Shown: positions 1-10,025, counted from the stretch's first letter. The stretch is 64,000 nt of DNA from Pseudomonas brassicacearum subsp. neoaurantiaca (GCF_013608025.1 NZ_VDLV01000044.1:67345-131344), one strand, 5' to 3'. Notes: generated by a model from the sequence alone, not told the origin. Numbers and translations are program-made.

Positions 1-343
1 AGATCACGCGGTCGTCTTCGTTGAGGTTGCTGACGAGTTCGAGCACCCGCCCGGCCACTTCCAGGCCCGCGGCGTCCGGCACCGGATGAGCGGCTTCCAC
101 CACTTCGATTTTCTGGCAGGGCGCGCCATGGCCGTAGCGGGTCACCACCAGGCCACTGATCTCGCCCTGCCAGCAACGCTCGACCACTTGCGCCATCGCC
201 GCCGCTGCCTTGCCGGCACCGATGACGATCACCCGACCGCTACGGTCGCTGGGCAGATATTGTTCAAGGACCTGCTGCGGATGCGCCGCGTCGATGGCTG
301 TGGCAAACAGCTCGCGCAGCAATTGTTGCGGATCGACCGACAT
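1..343 (-). CDS. ttuD: Glycerate 2-kinase / hydroxypyruvate reductase family (TtuD/GckA), 5' part only
   Basis: Only the first 114 codons are inside the window; the gene runs off the left edge. The protein begins MSVDPQQLLRELFATAID and contains the glycine-rich segment VIVIGAGKAAAAMAQ, typical of the N-terminal domain of MOFRL-type glycerate kinases, which are often annotated as hydroxypyruvate reductase TtuD. In the gcl pathway it would phosphorylate the D-glycerate made by the tartronate semialdehyde reductase just upstream. It is the last visible gene of the minus-strand series gcl-hyi-glxR-ttuD, separated from glxR by a REP doublet. The family call rests on the N-terminus and gene order; kinase versus reductase activity cannot be told from this fragment. 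Confidence 0.8.
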   Translation of the reverse strand, partial: MSVDPQQLLRELFATAIDAAHPQQVLEQYLPSDRSGRVIVIGAGKAAAAMAQVVERCWQGEISGLVVTRYGHGAPCQKIEVVEAAHPVPDAAGLEVAGRVLELVSNLNEDDRVI

Positions 344-383
344 GGCGGGCTCCCGATTTTTTATTCTTGGATTTGACACAGAC

Positions 384-480
384 CCTGTGGGAGCGAGCTT
401 GCTCGCGATAGCGGTTTTACATTCAACAACGATGTTGGCTGGGCTACCGCTATCGCGAGCAAGCTCGCTCCCGCAAGGGG
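384..480. repeat. REP doublet (class 1)
   Basis: Two inverted copies of the core GGGAGCGAGCTTGCTCGCGA face each other across about 40 bp (CTGTGGGAGC... and ...GCTCCCGCAAG). Each copy is itself a small palindrome and the pair can form a long hairpin. It lies between glxR and the glycerate kinase gene, where it may affect transcript stability. The same sequence recurs through the window. Confidence 0.9.
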
Positions 481-490
481 AGTGCAGGGC

Positions 491-1381
491 TTATTTGTCG
501 CGAATCGAGAAATTGGCCATGTGTTCCAATCCCTTGATCAACGCCGAGTGGTCCCAGTTGCTGCCACCGATGGCCGCGCAGGTGCTGAACACTTGCTGGG
601 CGTTGGCGGTGTTGGGCAGGTTGATGTTCAGTTCCTTGGCGCCTTGCAGGGCCAGGTTCAGGTCCTTCTGGTGCAGGCTGATGCGGAAGCCGGGGTCGAA
701 GGTGCCCTTGATCATGCGCTCGCCATGCACTTCGAGGATCTTCGACGAAGCGAAACCGCCCATCAGCGCCTCGCGGACCTTCGCCGGGTCGGCGCCGTTT
801 TTCGCGGCGAACAGCAGCGCTTCGGCCACGGCCTGGATGTTCAGGGCGACGATGATCTGGTTCGCCACCTTGGCGGTCTGGCCGTCACCGTTGCCGCCCA
901 CCAGGGTGATGTTCTTGCCCATGGCCTGGAACAACGGCAAGGCGCGCTCGAAGGCCGTGCTGTCACCACCGACCATGATGCTCAGGGTCGCGGCCTTGGC
1001 GCCGACTTCACCGCCGGACACCGGGGCGTCGAGGTACTGCGCGCCTTTTTCGTTGATCTTCGCCGCGAAGGCCTTGGTGGCGGTGGGGGAAATCGAGCTC
1101 ATGTCGATCACCACCTTGCCCTTGCCAACACCGGCTGCGACGCCGTCGGCGCGGAACAGCACGTCGTCGACCTGTGGGGTATCCGGAACCATGACGATGA
1201 TGAATTCGGCTTCCTGGGCGACTTCCTTCGGGTTGGCCAACGCCACCGCGCCGCCGGCCACGAGGTCGGCCGGGGCCGGGTCGTGATGCTGGGACAGGAA
1301 CAGGCTGTGCCCGGCCTTTTGCAGGTTGAGTGCCATGGGGTGGCCCATGATGCCGGTGCCGATGAATCCGATTTTAGCCAT
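491..1381 (-). CDS. glxR: 2-hydroxy-3-oxopropionate (tartronate semialdehyde) reductase
   Basis: 296 aa, cytosolic, NAD(P)H-dependent reduction of tartronate semialdehyde to D-glycerate. The N-terminus has the Rossmann motif GFIGTGIMGHPMA; DAPVSGGEVGA is the substrate-binding signature of the beta-hydroxyacid dehydrogenase family; the catalytic lysine sits in GQTAKVANQ. The ATG at 1381 is chosen over a longer in-frame extension because AGAGAGGA lies at Shine-Dalgarno distance upstream and the Rossmann motif then starts at residue 4. It follows hyi after a class 2 REP pair. GarR has the same reaction, but the gcl-hyi neighbours favour glxR. Confidence 0.95.
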   Translation of the reverse strand: MAKIGFIGTGIMGHPMALNLQKAGHSLFLSQHHDPAPADLVAGGAVALANPKEVAQEAEFIIVMVPDTPQVDDVLFRADGVAAGVGKGKVVIDMSSISPTATKAFAAKINEKGAQYLDAPVSGGEVGAKAATLSIMVGGDSTAFERALPLFQAMGKNITLVGGNGDGQTAKVANQIIVALNIQAVAEALLFAAKNGADPAKVREALMGGFASSKILEVHGERMIKGTFDPGFRISLHQKDLNLALQGAKELNINLPNTANAQQVFSTCAAIGGSNWDHSALIKGLEHMANFSIRDK

Positions 1382-1420
1382 GAAAAAATCCTCTCTTATT
1401 AAAGTGCCCACGGACTCTGC

Positions 1421-1530
1421 GGCGAAGGAGCTTGCTCCCGCTGGGTCGCGTAGCGGCCCCCAGAAATCCATGCGGATAAAAATTCATGCGTCTGCTTCGC
1501 AGCCGAGCGGGAGCAAGCTCCCTCGCCACA
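1421..1530. repeat. REP pair (class 2)
   Basis: Inverted pair with core GGGAGCAAGCTCCCTCGCCA and its complement, plus an extra GC-rich arm. This is a different REP class from the GGGAGCGAGCTTGCTCGC type; related copies occur at 26597, 35618 and 52757. It occupies the glxR-hyi spacer. Confidence 0.8.
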
Positions 1531-1544
1531 AGAGCTCTCGCCAG

Positions 1545-2327
1545 TCAGATCGCGTTATGGGTTTTCAGCCAGCCCAATCCGGCTTCGGTGGTGGTCAGCG
1601 GCTTGTATTCGCAGCCGATCCAACCCTGGTAGCCGATGCGGTCCAGGTGTTCGAACAGGAAGCGGTAGTTGATCTCGCCCGTGCCCGGCTCGTTGCGGCC
1701 CGGGTTATCCGCCAGTTGCACATGGTTGATCTCGCCCAGGTGCGTCGACAGGGTCCGGGCCAGGTCGCCTTCCATGATTTGCATGTGGTAGATGTCGTAT
1801 TGCAGGAACAAGTTGGCGCTGCCCACCTGCTCGCGGATCGACAGGGCCTGGGCGGTGTTGTTCAGGTAGAAACCCGGGATGTCGCGGGTATTGATGGCTT
1901 CCATGACCAACTTGATGCCTGCGCCTTGCAGCTTTTCGGCAGCGAATTTCAGGTTAGCGACGAAGGTTTTTTCCACCAAGGCTTCATCGCAGTTCTGCGG
2001 GCGAATCCCCGACAAGCAGTTGACCTGGGTGTTGCCCAGTACCTTTGCATAGGCAATTGCCAGGTCTACCCCGGCGCGGAATTCCTCGACGCGGTCCGGC
2101 AGGCAAGCGATGCCGCGCTCACCCTTGGCCCAGTCGCCGGCCGGCAGGTTGAACAGCACCTGGGTCAGGCCATTGGCGTCAAGCAGGGCCTTGAGTTCGG
2201 CGGAGCTGTAATCGTAGGGAAACAGGTATTCGACGCCGCTGAAACCGGCCTTGGCGGCCGCTTCGAAACGGGCGAGGAAATCCTGCTCAGTGAACAGCAT
2301 GGACAGGTTGGCGGCGAAACGCGGCAT
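1545..2327 (-). CDS. hyi: Hydroxypyruvate isomerase
   Basis: 260 aa, the usual family length. It interconverts hydroxypyruvate and tartronate semialdehyde, so it connects with the products of Gcl and GlxR. It is a TIM-barrel of the AP endonuclease/xylose isomerase type: MPRFAANLSMLFTEQDF at the N-terminus, the metal-ligand stretches VMEAINTRDIPGFYL and QYDIYHMQIMEGD, HVQLADNPGRNEPGTGEINY, and IGCEYKP near the end. The ATG is preceded by AGGAG at 8 bases. It lies between gcl and glxR on the same strand and is presumably co-transcribed. Confidence 0.96.
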   Translation of the reverse strand: MPRFAANLSMLFTEQDFLARFEAAAKAGFSGVEYLFPYDYSSAELKALLDANGLTQVLFNLPAGDWAKGERGIACLPDRVEEFRAGVDLAIAYAKVLGNTQVNCLSGIRPQNCDEALVEKTFVANLKFAAEKLQGAGIKLVMEAINTRDIPGFYLNNTAQALSIREQVGSANLFLQYDIYHMQIMEGDLARTLSTHLGEINHVQLADNPGRNEPGTGEINYRFLFEHLDRIGYQGWIGCEYKPLTTTEAGLGWLKTHNAI

Positions 2328-2354
2328 GGTGGTCTCCTGTAAATATTGGTGAAG

Positions 2355-2448
2355 CCCCTGTGGGAGCGAGCCTGCACGCGAAAGCGGTGTGTCAGTCGAT
2401 ACTCAATGACAGGTAAATTGCCTTCGCGAGCAGGCTCGCTGCCACAAG
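2355..2448. repeat. REP doublet (class 1, diverged)
   Basis: Inverted pair in the gcl-hyi spacer: CTGTGGGAGCGAGCCTGCAC at the left and GCGAGCAGGCTCGCTGCCAC at the right. Both arms carry substitutions relative to the commonest core. Confidence 0.85.
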
Positions 2449-2451
2449 AGG

Positions 2452-4227
<1,776 letters not shown>

Positions 4228-4253
4228 TGTTTTGTGCCTCTTACGTTTTGTAA

Positions 4254-4263
4254 TTGTATACAA
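4254..4263. promoter_or_regulatory. Palindromic operator candidate, copy 1
   Basis: Perfect 10-bp palindrome TTGTATACAA 27 bp upstream of gcl. The sequence is of the type bound by GntR-family regulators. An identical copy lies at 4393, next to the divergent gene. Confidence 0.6.
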
Positions 4264-4392
4264 GTGGCTTTGCTGTGGAGTGTATTCATGGGGAATGGGG
4301 CAGGTCAATCCCTTTCCTCAAGCGTTTGTTTCGTTCGTCGGGTAGCAGATTTGCTGCGGCCTTTTGTCGCTCAAGGTGATTCGTAGAAATTA

Positions 4393-4402
4393 TTGTATAC
4401 AA
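4393..4402. promoter_or_regulatory. Palindromic operator candidate, copy 2
   Basis: Second perfect TTGTATACAA, 139 bp from the first centre to centre and 92 bp upstream of the DUF336 start. The spacing is close to 13 helical turns, so one regulator could bind both, possibly with looping. No GntR gene is present in the window. Confidence 0.6.
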
Positions 4403-4494
4403 AAAACGTGTCTGTTGTGTTCTATTTGTGGTGTTCGGTTTTGCTGAAAGTGAAGCCGCCAAGGCTTTTCCATAACAAAAGAAGGACAGCACCC

Positions 4495-4935
4495 ATGAGC
4501 GTTCTAACCTTGAAAGTTGCCGTCAACCTGGCGGGGCAGGCCCTCGCCGCAGGTCGCGAGGTCAATGCGGCACCCTTGACCGTCGCGGTCCTGGACAGCG
4601 GCGGACACCTGGTGACCTTGCAGCGCGAAGACGGCGCCAGCCTGCTTCGCCCGCAGATCGCCATCGGCAAGGCCTGGGGCGCTATCGCCCTGGGCAAAGG
4701 CTCACGCCTGCTCGCCCAGGACGCCCAACAGCGCCCGGCGTTCTTTGCGGCGTTGAATGGTCTCGGGCAAGGCAGCGTCGTGCCGGCGCCGGGTGGCGTA
4801 TTGATCCGGGATCAGGAGGGCAGGGTGCTGGGTGCGATTGGGGTAAGCGGAGATGTTTCGGATGTGGATGAGCAGGTGGCGGTGAGGGCGGTGGAGGCTC
4901 TGGCGCTGAAAGCGGATGCGGGGGGAGTTGCCTGA
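4495..4935 (+). CDS. GlcG/HbpS-like DUF336 protein
   Basis: 146 aa, full length for the single-domain GlcG/HbpS family. Recognisable stretches are LTVAVLDSGGHLVTLQREDG, RPQIAIGKAWGA, APGGVLIRDQ and GAIGVSGD, the last being the conserved family end motif. No signal peptide or membrane segment, so it is likely cytosolic. The ATG has GAAGGA upstream; upstream in-frame codons have no such site. Family members sit beside glycolate, glyoxylate or catechol genes, and some bind haem, but the role is poorly defined. Its divergent position to gcl and the shared palindrome suggest co-regulation with glyoxylate use. Confidence 0.85.
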   Translation: MSVLTLKVAVNLAGQALAAGREVNAAPLTVAVLDSGGHLVTLQREDGASLLRPQIAIGKAWGAIALGKGSRLLAQDAQQRPAFFAALNGLGQGSVVPAPGGVLIRDQEGRVLGAIGVSGDVSDVDEQVAVRAVEALALKADAGGVA

Positions 4936-4958
4936 TTCTGTGGTGAATGGACTGGCAC

Positions 4959-5053
4959 CATCGCGAGCAAGCTCGCTCCCACAGGGTTCCATATTGGAAA
5001 CATTATGTATGACGCCGCAAATCCCCTGTGGGAGCGAGCTTGCTCGCGATGGC
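4959..5053. repeat. REP doublet (class 1), left of the RAYT gene
   Basis: Inverted pair in the order TCGCGAGCAAGCTCGCTCCC then GGGAGCGAGCTTGCTCGCGA, opposite in polarity to the doublet at 384. Together with 5623-5717 it brackets the RAYT gene. Confidence 0.92.
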
Positions 5054-5144
5054 GATCTTGCTGACACATCCAGCTAAAAGTATGTCCGGCATTCAAAGTA
5101 CGCCGGCCTACCCTTTGATGACTTGATCATTGAAGAGGCAAGGA

Positions 5145-5603
5145 ATGCCAAATCGACCTGCTTCACATCGCCTGCGCACCGGTCGTTACGGTGAGTTGAA
5201 TCGAATCTATTTATTGACCACCAATACCGCTGGACGAAAGCCGGTATTCCAGAGTTTTGCTTTAGGCCGATTGGTCGTTGAGCAATTTAGGTGTGCCCAG
5301 GATGAGAGATGGGCGAAGTCATTGGCTTGGGTGATCATGCCTGACCATTTCCATTGGTTGATTGAATTGCAGCAAGGCTCGCTGAATGAGTTGATGCAAA
5401 AAACCAAGTCCTTGAGTGCTCAGGCGGTAAACATGTCCACAGGGCATAGAGGCTGCCTTTGGCAACCGGGTTACCACGATCGAGCGCTACGGCGGGAAGA
5501 GGACTTGGTAAAGCTGGCTCGCTATGTTGTGGCAAATCCACTGCGGGCAGGCCTGGTAGAGCGACTAGGCGACTATCCGCTGTGGGATGCCATCTGGCTT
5601 TGA
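5145..5603 (+). CDS. REP-associated tyrosine transposase (RAYT)
   Basis: 152 aa, a Y1/IS200-like single-strand transposase domain. The metal-binding HUH motif is MPDHFHWLIE (H68, H70) and the candidate nucleophile is Y127 in LARYVVANPLRAGLV, a signature of this family. The ATG at 5145 follows AAGAGG at 6 bases; a TTG 15 bases upstream is possible but unsupported. REP doublets of identical polarity flank the gene on both sides, as expected for a RAYT and the REPs it is thought to mobilise. All expected motifs are present, so it may be active. It is not itself a complete insertion sequence. Confidence 0.93.
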   Translation: MPNRPASHRLRTGRYGELNRIYLLTTNTAGRKPVFQSFALGRLVVEQFRCAQDERWAKSLAWVIMPDHFHWLIELQQGSLNELMQKTKSLSAQAVNMSTGHRGCLWQPGYHDRALRREEDLVKLARYVVANPLRAGLVERLGDYPLWDAIWL

Positions 5604-5622
5604 CTTGGAATCGAGTTGCCTT

Positions 5623-5717
5623 CATCGCGAGCAAGCTCGCTCCCACAGGGTTCTGCGGTGAATTTAGATGCTGCGAACAACCCAAATCCCTTGTGGGAGC
5701 GAGCTTGCTCGCGATGA
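5623..5717. repeat. REP doublet (class 1), right of the RAYT gene
   Basis: Same order and polarity as the doublet at 4959: TCGCGAGCAAGCTCGCTCCC then GGGAGCGAGCTTGCTCGCGA. It ends 16 bp before the stop codon of the converging TetR gene, so it fills the space between the two genes. Confidence 0.92.
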
Positions 5718-5732
5718 GGTCCACTCGGTCTG

Positions 5733-6338
5733 TCAGCCGGGCTCACACCCCTTCAAAACCAACCGGATAATCGTCTGCGCCGCCGCTTCGTAATCCGCTT
5801 CATCGAGCTTGGCCTTGCCGGTCACGGCGCTGATCTGCCAGTCGAAATCGGCGTAGGTCTGGGTGGCGGCCCAGATGCTGAACATCAGGTGGTTGGGGTC
5901 GATCGGGGCGATTTGGCCGCGGTCGATCCAGGTCTGGATGCAGTCGATGTTGTGCCGCGCCTGGGCGTTGAGCTGTTCGATGAGGTCGGCGCTCAGGTGC
6001 GGGGCGCCGTGCATGATTTCGCTGGCGAAAACTTTCGAGGCGAACGGCAGGTCGCGGGAGATGCGGATCTTGGAGCGGATGTAGTGGCTCAGCACTTCGC
6101 CCGGCTCGCCGTCGGCGTTGAAGGGGGTGGAGGCCTGGAGAATCGGCTCGATGATGCTTTCAAGGACCTCGCGATAGAGGTTTTCCTTGGATTTGAAGTA
6201 GTAGTAGACGTTGGGTTTGGGCAAGCCCGCCTTGGCCGCGATGTCACTGGTTTTGGTCGCGGCGAAGCCCTTGTCGGCAAATTCTTCGCTGGCGGCACGC
6301 AGGATCAGTTCTTTGTTGCGCTCGCGGATAGTGCTCAT
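5733..6338 (-). CDS. TetR-family regulator with RutR/YcdC-type C-terminal domain
   Basis: 201 aa. The N-terminal helix-turn-helix is ILRAASEEFADKGFAATKTS...AKAGLPKPNVYYYFKSKENL, a canonical TetR DNA-binding domain. The C-terminal part, with FASKVFASEIMHGAPHL, resembles the YcdC/RutR ligand domain, a group that often controls nucleobase and amino acid catabolism. The start at 6338 (MSTIRERNKELI) is chosen because the domain begins there; the Shine-Dalgarno site is weak and a 13-residue upstream extension is possible. It is divergent from the DUF808 gene, 131 bp away. The target and ligand are unknown. Confidence 0.88.
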   Translation of the reverse strand: MSTIRERNKELILRAASEEFADKGFAATKTSDIAAKAGLPKPNVYYYFKSKENLYREVLESIIEPILQASTPFNADGEPGEVLSHYIRSKIRISRDLPFASKVFASEIMHGAPHLSADLIEQLNAQARHNIDCIQTWIDRGQIAPIDPNHLMFSIWAATQTYADFDWQISAVTGKAKLDEADYEAAAQTIIRLVLKGCEPG

Positions 6339-6469
6339 AAACCCTGGGGTTCCTTGCCGATTATGGCGGTGGCGCATGGTAGCACCGGCCTCGCGCGGCG
6401 CTCAAGAATGCCCCAGGGCGGCGCGGGTCGCGGTATGCTGCGCGGCATTATTGTTCAAGGAGCCCCTCC

Positions 6470-7384
6470 ATGGCTGGAAGCAGTTTGCTGGTTTTGATCG
6501 ACGACATTGCCACGGTACTCGACGATGTGGCGCTGATGACCAAGATGGCCGCCAAGAAGACGGCGGGCGTGCTCGGTGATGACCTGGCGCTCAATGCCCA
6601 GCAAGTCTCGGGCGTGCGGGCCGAGCGGGAATTGCCGGTCGTCTGGGCGGTAGCCAAGGGCTCGTTCATCAACAAGCTGATCCTGGTGCCGTCGGCGTTG
6701 GCCATCAGCGCGTTCGTGCCTTGGCTGGTGACGCCGTTGTTGATGGTTGGCGGCGCCTACCTGTGCTTTGAAGGGTTCGAAAAACTCGCCCACAAATTCC
6801 TTCACAGCAAGGCTGAAGACCAGGCCGAACACGTGCAACTGGTCGAGGCGGTGGCCGATCCGGCGGTCGATCTGGTGGCTTTTGAAAAGGACAAGATCAA
6901 GGGCGCGGTGCGCACCGACTTCATCCTCTCGGCGGAAATCATCGCCATCACCCTCGGCACCGTCGCCGATGCGCCGCTGACCCAGCAGGTGATCGTGCTG
7001 TCGGGCATCGCCATTGTCATGACCGTGGGTGTGTATGGTCTGGTGGCGGGGATCGTCAAGCTCGACGACCTGGGATTGTGGCTGACCCAGAAGCCAGGGC
7101 AGGCAGCCAAAAGCATCGGCGGGGCCATCCTGCGCGCGGCGCCTTACATGATGAAAGGCCTGTCGGTGATCGGCACTGCGGCGATGTTCCTGGTGGGCGG
7201 CGGCATCCTGACCCATGGCGTGCCGGCGGTGCATCACTGGATCGAAGGTGTCGCGGCGAGTGCCGGTGGCGCCGGGTTCATCGTGCCGATGTTGCTCAAT
7301 GCAGTAGCGGGGATCGTCGCGGGGGCGGTGGTGCTGGCCGGTGTGTTGGCGGTGGGCAAGGTCTGGAAGGCGCTGAAAGGCTAA
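6470..7384 (+). CDS. DUF808 (YedI-like) inner-membrane protein
   Basis: 304 aa. It starts MAGSSLLVLIDDIATVLDDV, followed by the family stretch MTKMAAKKTAGVLGDDLALN. At least five hydrophobic segments are visible, including LILVPSALAISAFVPWLVTP, a pair around VIVLSGIAIVMTVGVYGLVA, and two at the C-terminus rich in Gly and Ala. AAGGAG lies 8 bases before the ATG. The family is widespread in Proteobacteria without an assigned function. It stands alone between the divergent TetR gene and a REP doublet. Confidence 0.9.
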   Translation: MAGSSLLVLIDDIATVLDDVALMTKMAAKKTAGVLGDDLALNAQQVSGVRAERELPVVWAVAKGSFINKLILVPSALAISAFVPWLVTPLLMVGGAYLCFEGFEKLAHKFLHSKAEDQAEHVQLVEAVADPAVDLVAFEKDKIKGAVRTDFILSAEIIAITLGTVADAPLTQQVIVLSGIAIVMTVGVYGLVAGIVKLDDLGLWLTQKPGQAAKSIGGAILRAAPYMMKGLSVIGTAAMFLVGGGILTHGVPAVHHWIEGVAASAGGAGFIVPMLLNAVAGIVAGAVVLAGVLAVGKVWKALKG

Positions 7385-7400
7385 AACTGACAACACATAA

Positions 7401-7495
7401 CCCCTGTGGGAGCGAGCTTGCTCGCGATGACGGCCTGACATCCAACATTAATGTTGCCTGACAGACTGCCATCGCGAGCAAGCTCGCTCCCACAG
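7401..7495. repeat. REP doublet (class 1)
   Basis: Inverted pair between the convergent DUF808 and mlaA genes, with about 40 bp between the two cores. Confidence 0.92.
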
Positions 7496-7517
7496 TAGGT
7501 TTTGGGGGGGCTGAAAG

Positions 7518-8306
7518 TTATTCGGCGATCTGCAACTTCCGCGACTCGGTGTACACGTAGCGCACCTTTTCATACTCGAACGGCGAGTTCAGCTGGCCGT
7601 AGCGGAAGCTGGTCTGGTAGCGCTTGTCCACGCCGCGCAGGAGCAGCAGTTCCGGGTGATCGGAGCTGACTTCGGAGACGTTCAGGAAATTGATCGCCGA
7701 TTCGGCCGTGTAGTCCACCAGCAGGCCCGAGGTGTCGCGCAGGTTCGACGGGCCGAAGATCGGCAGCACGAAGTACGCGCCAGCAGGTACGCCATAGAAG
7801 CCCAGGGTTTGGCCGAAGTCTTCGCTCTGGCGCGGCAGGCCCATGGCGGTGGCCGGGTCCCACAGGCCGGCGACACCGACGGTGGTGTTGAGCAACAGCC
7901 GTGCGGTGGTTTCCATCGAACGCTTGCCCTTGAATTGCAGCAGGCTGTTCATCAGGTTCGGCACGTCGCCCAGGTTATTGAAAAAGTTGCTCACACCGGT
8001 GCGCACAAAGCTCGGGGTGACGTAGCGGTAGCCATCGACCACGGGCAGGAACACCCATTGGTCGAAGCGGTAGTTGAAGTGATAGACGCGACGGTTCCAC
8101 GATTCCAGTGGGTCGTAGACGTTCAGGGCGTTGAGCGTCGAGCGTTCGAATTCGCGTTGGTCCAGGCCCGGGTTGAACTTGAGCTTGGTCAGCGGTTCCT
8201 TGAACCCGTCAGCATCCACCACCACGGGCGCATCGGCCTTGCTGTTATCGGCGTGGACCATGCCCGCGCTCATTAACGCGGCGATCAGCAGGAGGTATTT
8301 AGCCAC
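7518..8306 (-). CDS. mlaA: MlaA/VacJ-family outer-membrane lipid asymmetry protein
   Basis: 262 aa. Family motifs are YDPLESWNRRVYHFNYRFDQ, NFFNNLGDVPNLMNSLLQ and GLYGVPAGAY-like GFYGVPAGAYFVLPIFGP. MlaA removes mislocalised phospholipid from the outer leaflet of the outer membrane. The N-terminus MAKYLLLIAALMSAGMVHADN looks like a signal peptide cleaved after VHA, with no lipobox cysteine, although the E. coli protein is a lipoprotein. Translation starts at a GTG that overlaps the last 8 bases of the upstream hydrolase gene, with GGAG 7 bases before it, so the two are probably translationally coupled. No other mla genes are nearby. Confidence 0.93.
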   Translation of the reverse strand: MAKYLLLIAALMSAGMVHADNSKADAPVVVDADGFKEPLTKLKFNPGLDQREFERSTLNALNVYDPLESWNRRVYHFNYRFDQWVFLPVVDGYRYVTPSFVRTGVSNFFNNLGDVPNLMNSLLQFKGKRSMETTARLLLNTTVGVAGLWDPATAMGLPRQSEDFGQTLGFYGVPAGAYFVLPIFGPSNLRDTSGLLVDYTAESAINFLNVSEVSSDHPELLLLRGVDKRYQTSFRYGQLNSPFEYEKVRYVYTESRKLQIAE

Positions 8307-9597
8307 GGAAGAACTCCAGCATGGCGTCGCTGTTGACGCGGTAGTTAAGGTTGCCGCAGTGGCCGCCCAGTGGATAGACCGTCAGGCGGTCGCCAAAAGT
8401 CTTGCGCAGGAAGCCCAGGTCACCGGGCCCGAGGATCACATCGTCGGCGTTGTGCATCACCGCAATCTTCGGGCTGGCCTGCAGATAATCCTTCAGCGCA
8501 TACAGACTGACCTGGTCGACCAGTTGCAACAGGCTGCCGCCGTCGGTGCGCGCCCGCCACATCGGGATGACCTGCTCGGTGAGGTAGCAGTCGAAATCGC
8601 ATTGCAGCGCACGCTTGAGGAACGGCGTCAGGCTGGTGCTTTCGGTGATCGGGAATTTGGGCGGGATGATCAGGCCGCGGCGGTTGATCAGGTCCGAGGT
8701 GAAGGCGATGTCGGCCGCCGAGAAGCGGAACGAGGTGCCGATCAGCATTGCCATCTGCTCGTTGCTCAAGTGTTGCTTGGACTGCTGGAAATCGTAGAGC
8801 AGGGCATCGTTGAGGTCGATGTAGCCTTTTTGCTGGAAGTAGCGGGTCAGCTTGTTCAGCACCAGCTCATAAAAGGTGGTGGTGCTGTTGATGCCCTTGA
8901 CCTCGGTCTGGACCAGTTTGTCCAGGTTGGTGATCGAGGTGTAGAGGTTCACCGGCGGGTTCAGCAGCAGGACCTTCTTGAAATTGAAGCTGCGGCGGGT
9001 TTCGTCCAGGTGCGCGACGAAGGCCGCGTCCAAGGCGCCGAGGCTGTAGCCGGTCAGGTAATACTCGGTGACGGGGACTTTCGGATTCTGCGCGCGCACG
9101 GCCTGCATCACCCGGTACATGTCTTCGGCGTCTTCCTTGGTGATGCCTGGGGTGGCGAAGCGCGAGGCGGCACTCATGAAGTCGAAACTGGTGGGCGAAG
9201 ACAGCTGCACCACGTGATAACCGGCTTTGTAGTAGAGGCGCTTGAGGTACTCGTTGAGCGTGCTGTCATACCGTGCGCCGGTGCCGGCGATCAGGAAGAT
9301 CAGCGGTGCAGGCTTGTCCTGGGTCGCCATGCGGTAGGTGAGGCTTTTCACCGGCCAGAAATTGTCCGGCAGGATGAACTCGCGTTCGGGGCGCAGGGTG
9401 ACGGTATGGTCCGACTGGTTGATGTCCTCGTTCAGCGGCAGTTCCGGTCTCAGGTCCGGCGGGGTGGTGGCGATGGTCGCCTCGAACGGGTTGGTCAAGG
9501 GATAGCCATAGCTGGCGGCGTCGATGTCCACCGCCAGCGCGGACGCACTCAAGATAAGGCCGCCAATGAGGGCAGCGAAGCGCAAGGAACGGAGCAT
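8299..9597 (-). CDS. Exported alpha/beta-hydrolase
   Basis: 432 aa with a signal peptide (MLRSLRFAALIGGLILSASALA). The fold is shown by PLIFLIAGTG (oxyanion-side strand), the nucleophile elbow YYLTGYSLGALDAAF, an acidic residue in AVMHNADDVILGPGD and a histidine in YPLGGHCGNL, giving a Ser-Asp-His triad in the expected order. It is likely a periplasmic serine hydrolase. It is upstream of and overlapping mlaA, so a role in envelope lipid turnover is plausible but inferred only from position. The substrate cannot be read from the sequence. Confidence 0.85.
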   Translation of the reverse strand: MLRSLRFAALIGGLILSASALAVDIDAASYGYPLTNPFEATIATTPPDLRPELPLNEDINQSDHTVTLRPEREFILPDNFWPVKSLTYRMATQDKPAPLIFLIAGTGARYDSTLNEYLKRLYYKAGYHVVQLSSPTSFDFMSAASRFATPGITKEDAEDMYRVMQAVRAQNPKVPVTEYYLTGYSLGALDAAFVAHLDETRRSFNFKKVLLLNPPVNLYTSITNLDKLVQTEVKGINSTTTFYELVLNKLTRYFQQKGYIDLNDALLYDFQQSKQHLSNEQMAMLIGTSFRFSAADIAFTSDLINRRGLIIPPKFPITESTSLTPFLKRALQCDFDCYLTEQVIPMWRARTDGGSLLQLVDQVSLYALKDYLQASPKIAVMHNADDVILGPGDLGFLRKTFGDRLTVYPLGGHCGNLNYRVNSDAMLEFFRG

Positions 9598-10025
9598 GAC
9601 TAAATCCCTTAGAGGAAGGTGCCGAATGAGGTTCGCAGCCTATGACCATCGAAGCCAAGCCAAGTGCCATGACGGCTGCAAAACAAGCGCGAAAGGGGCG
9701 CAAGAGTAGCGGGACAATACACGCTGTGGCGTGGTGGCGGCTAGTGGAGCTGCCGGCTTCTTGGTACGCCCATGCAAGGTTTGAGCGGAATCGGCCCGGC
9801 AAAACCGCTTAAATGCTTTGCTGGCTTTCTGATGTCGTTTCTCGTTGCTTCGGCGTCGCAGACAGAGCAGGTTCCAGAACGGCGCAGGTTGATGATCAGC
9901 CAGTCAGTACTCCGCTGGCGTTCGGACCGGTTTTGCAGGCGAGCGTGATGGGGGCGCTGTGCACCATAACAATACGTTGACGCCGCTCGGCATCCGTCGG
10001 GCGCAGCACTTTCGGGGAAGTAACG
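9598..10025. other. Intergenic region upstream of the betaine-binding protein gene
   Basis: 428 bp without a convincing gene: reading frames here have no ribosome site and no recognisable product. It must hold the promoters of the divergent hydrolase and binding-protein genes. GGGGAAG lies at Shine-Dalgarno distance before the ATG at 10026. I see no REP and no strong sigma70 hexamer pair. Confidence 0.5.
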
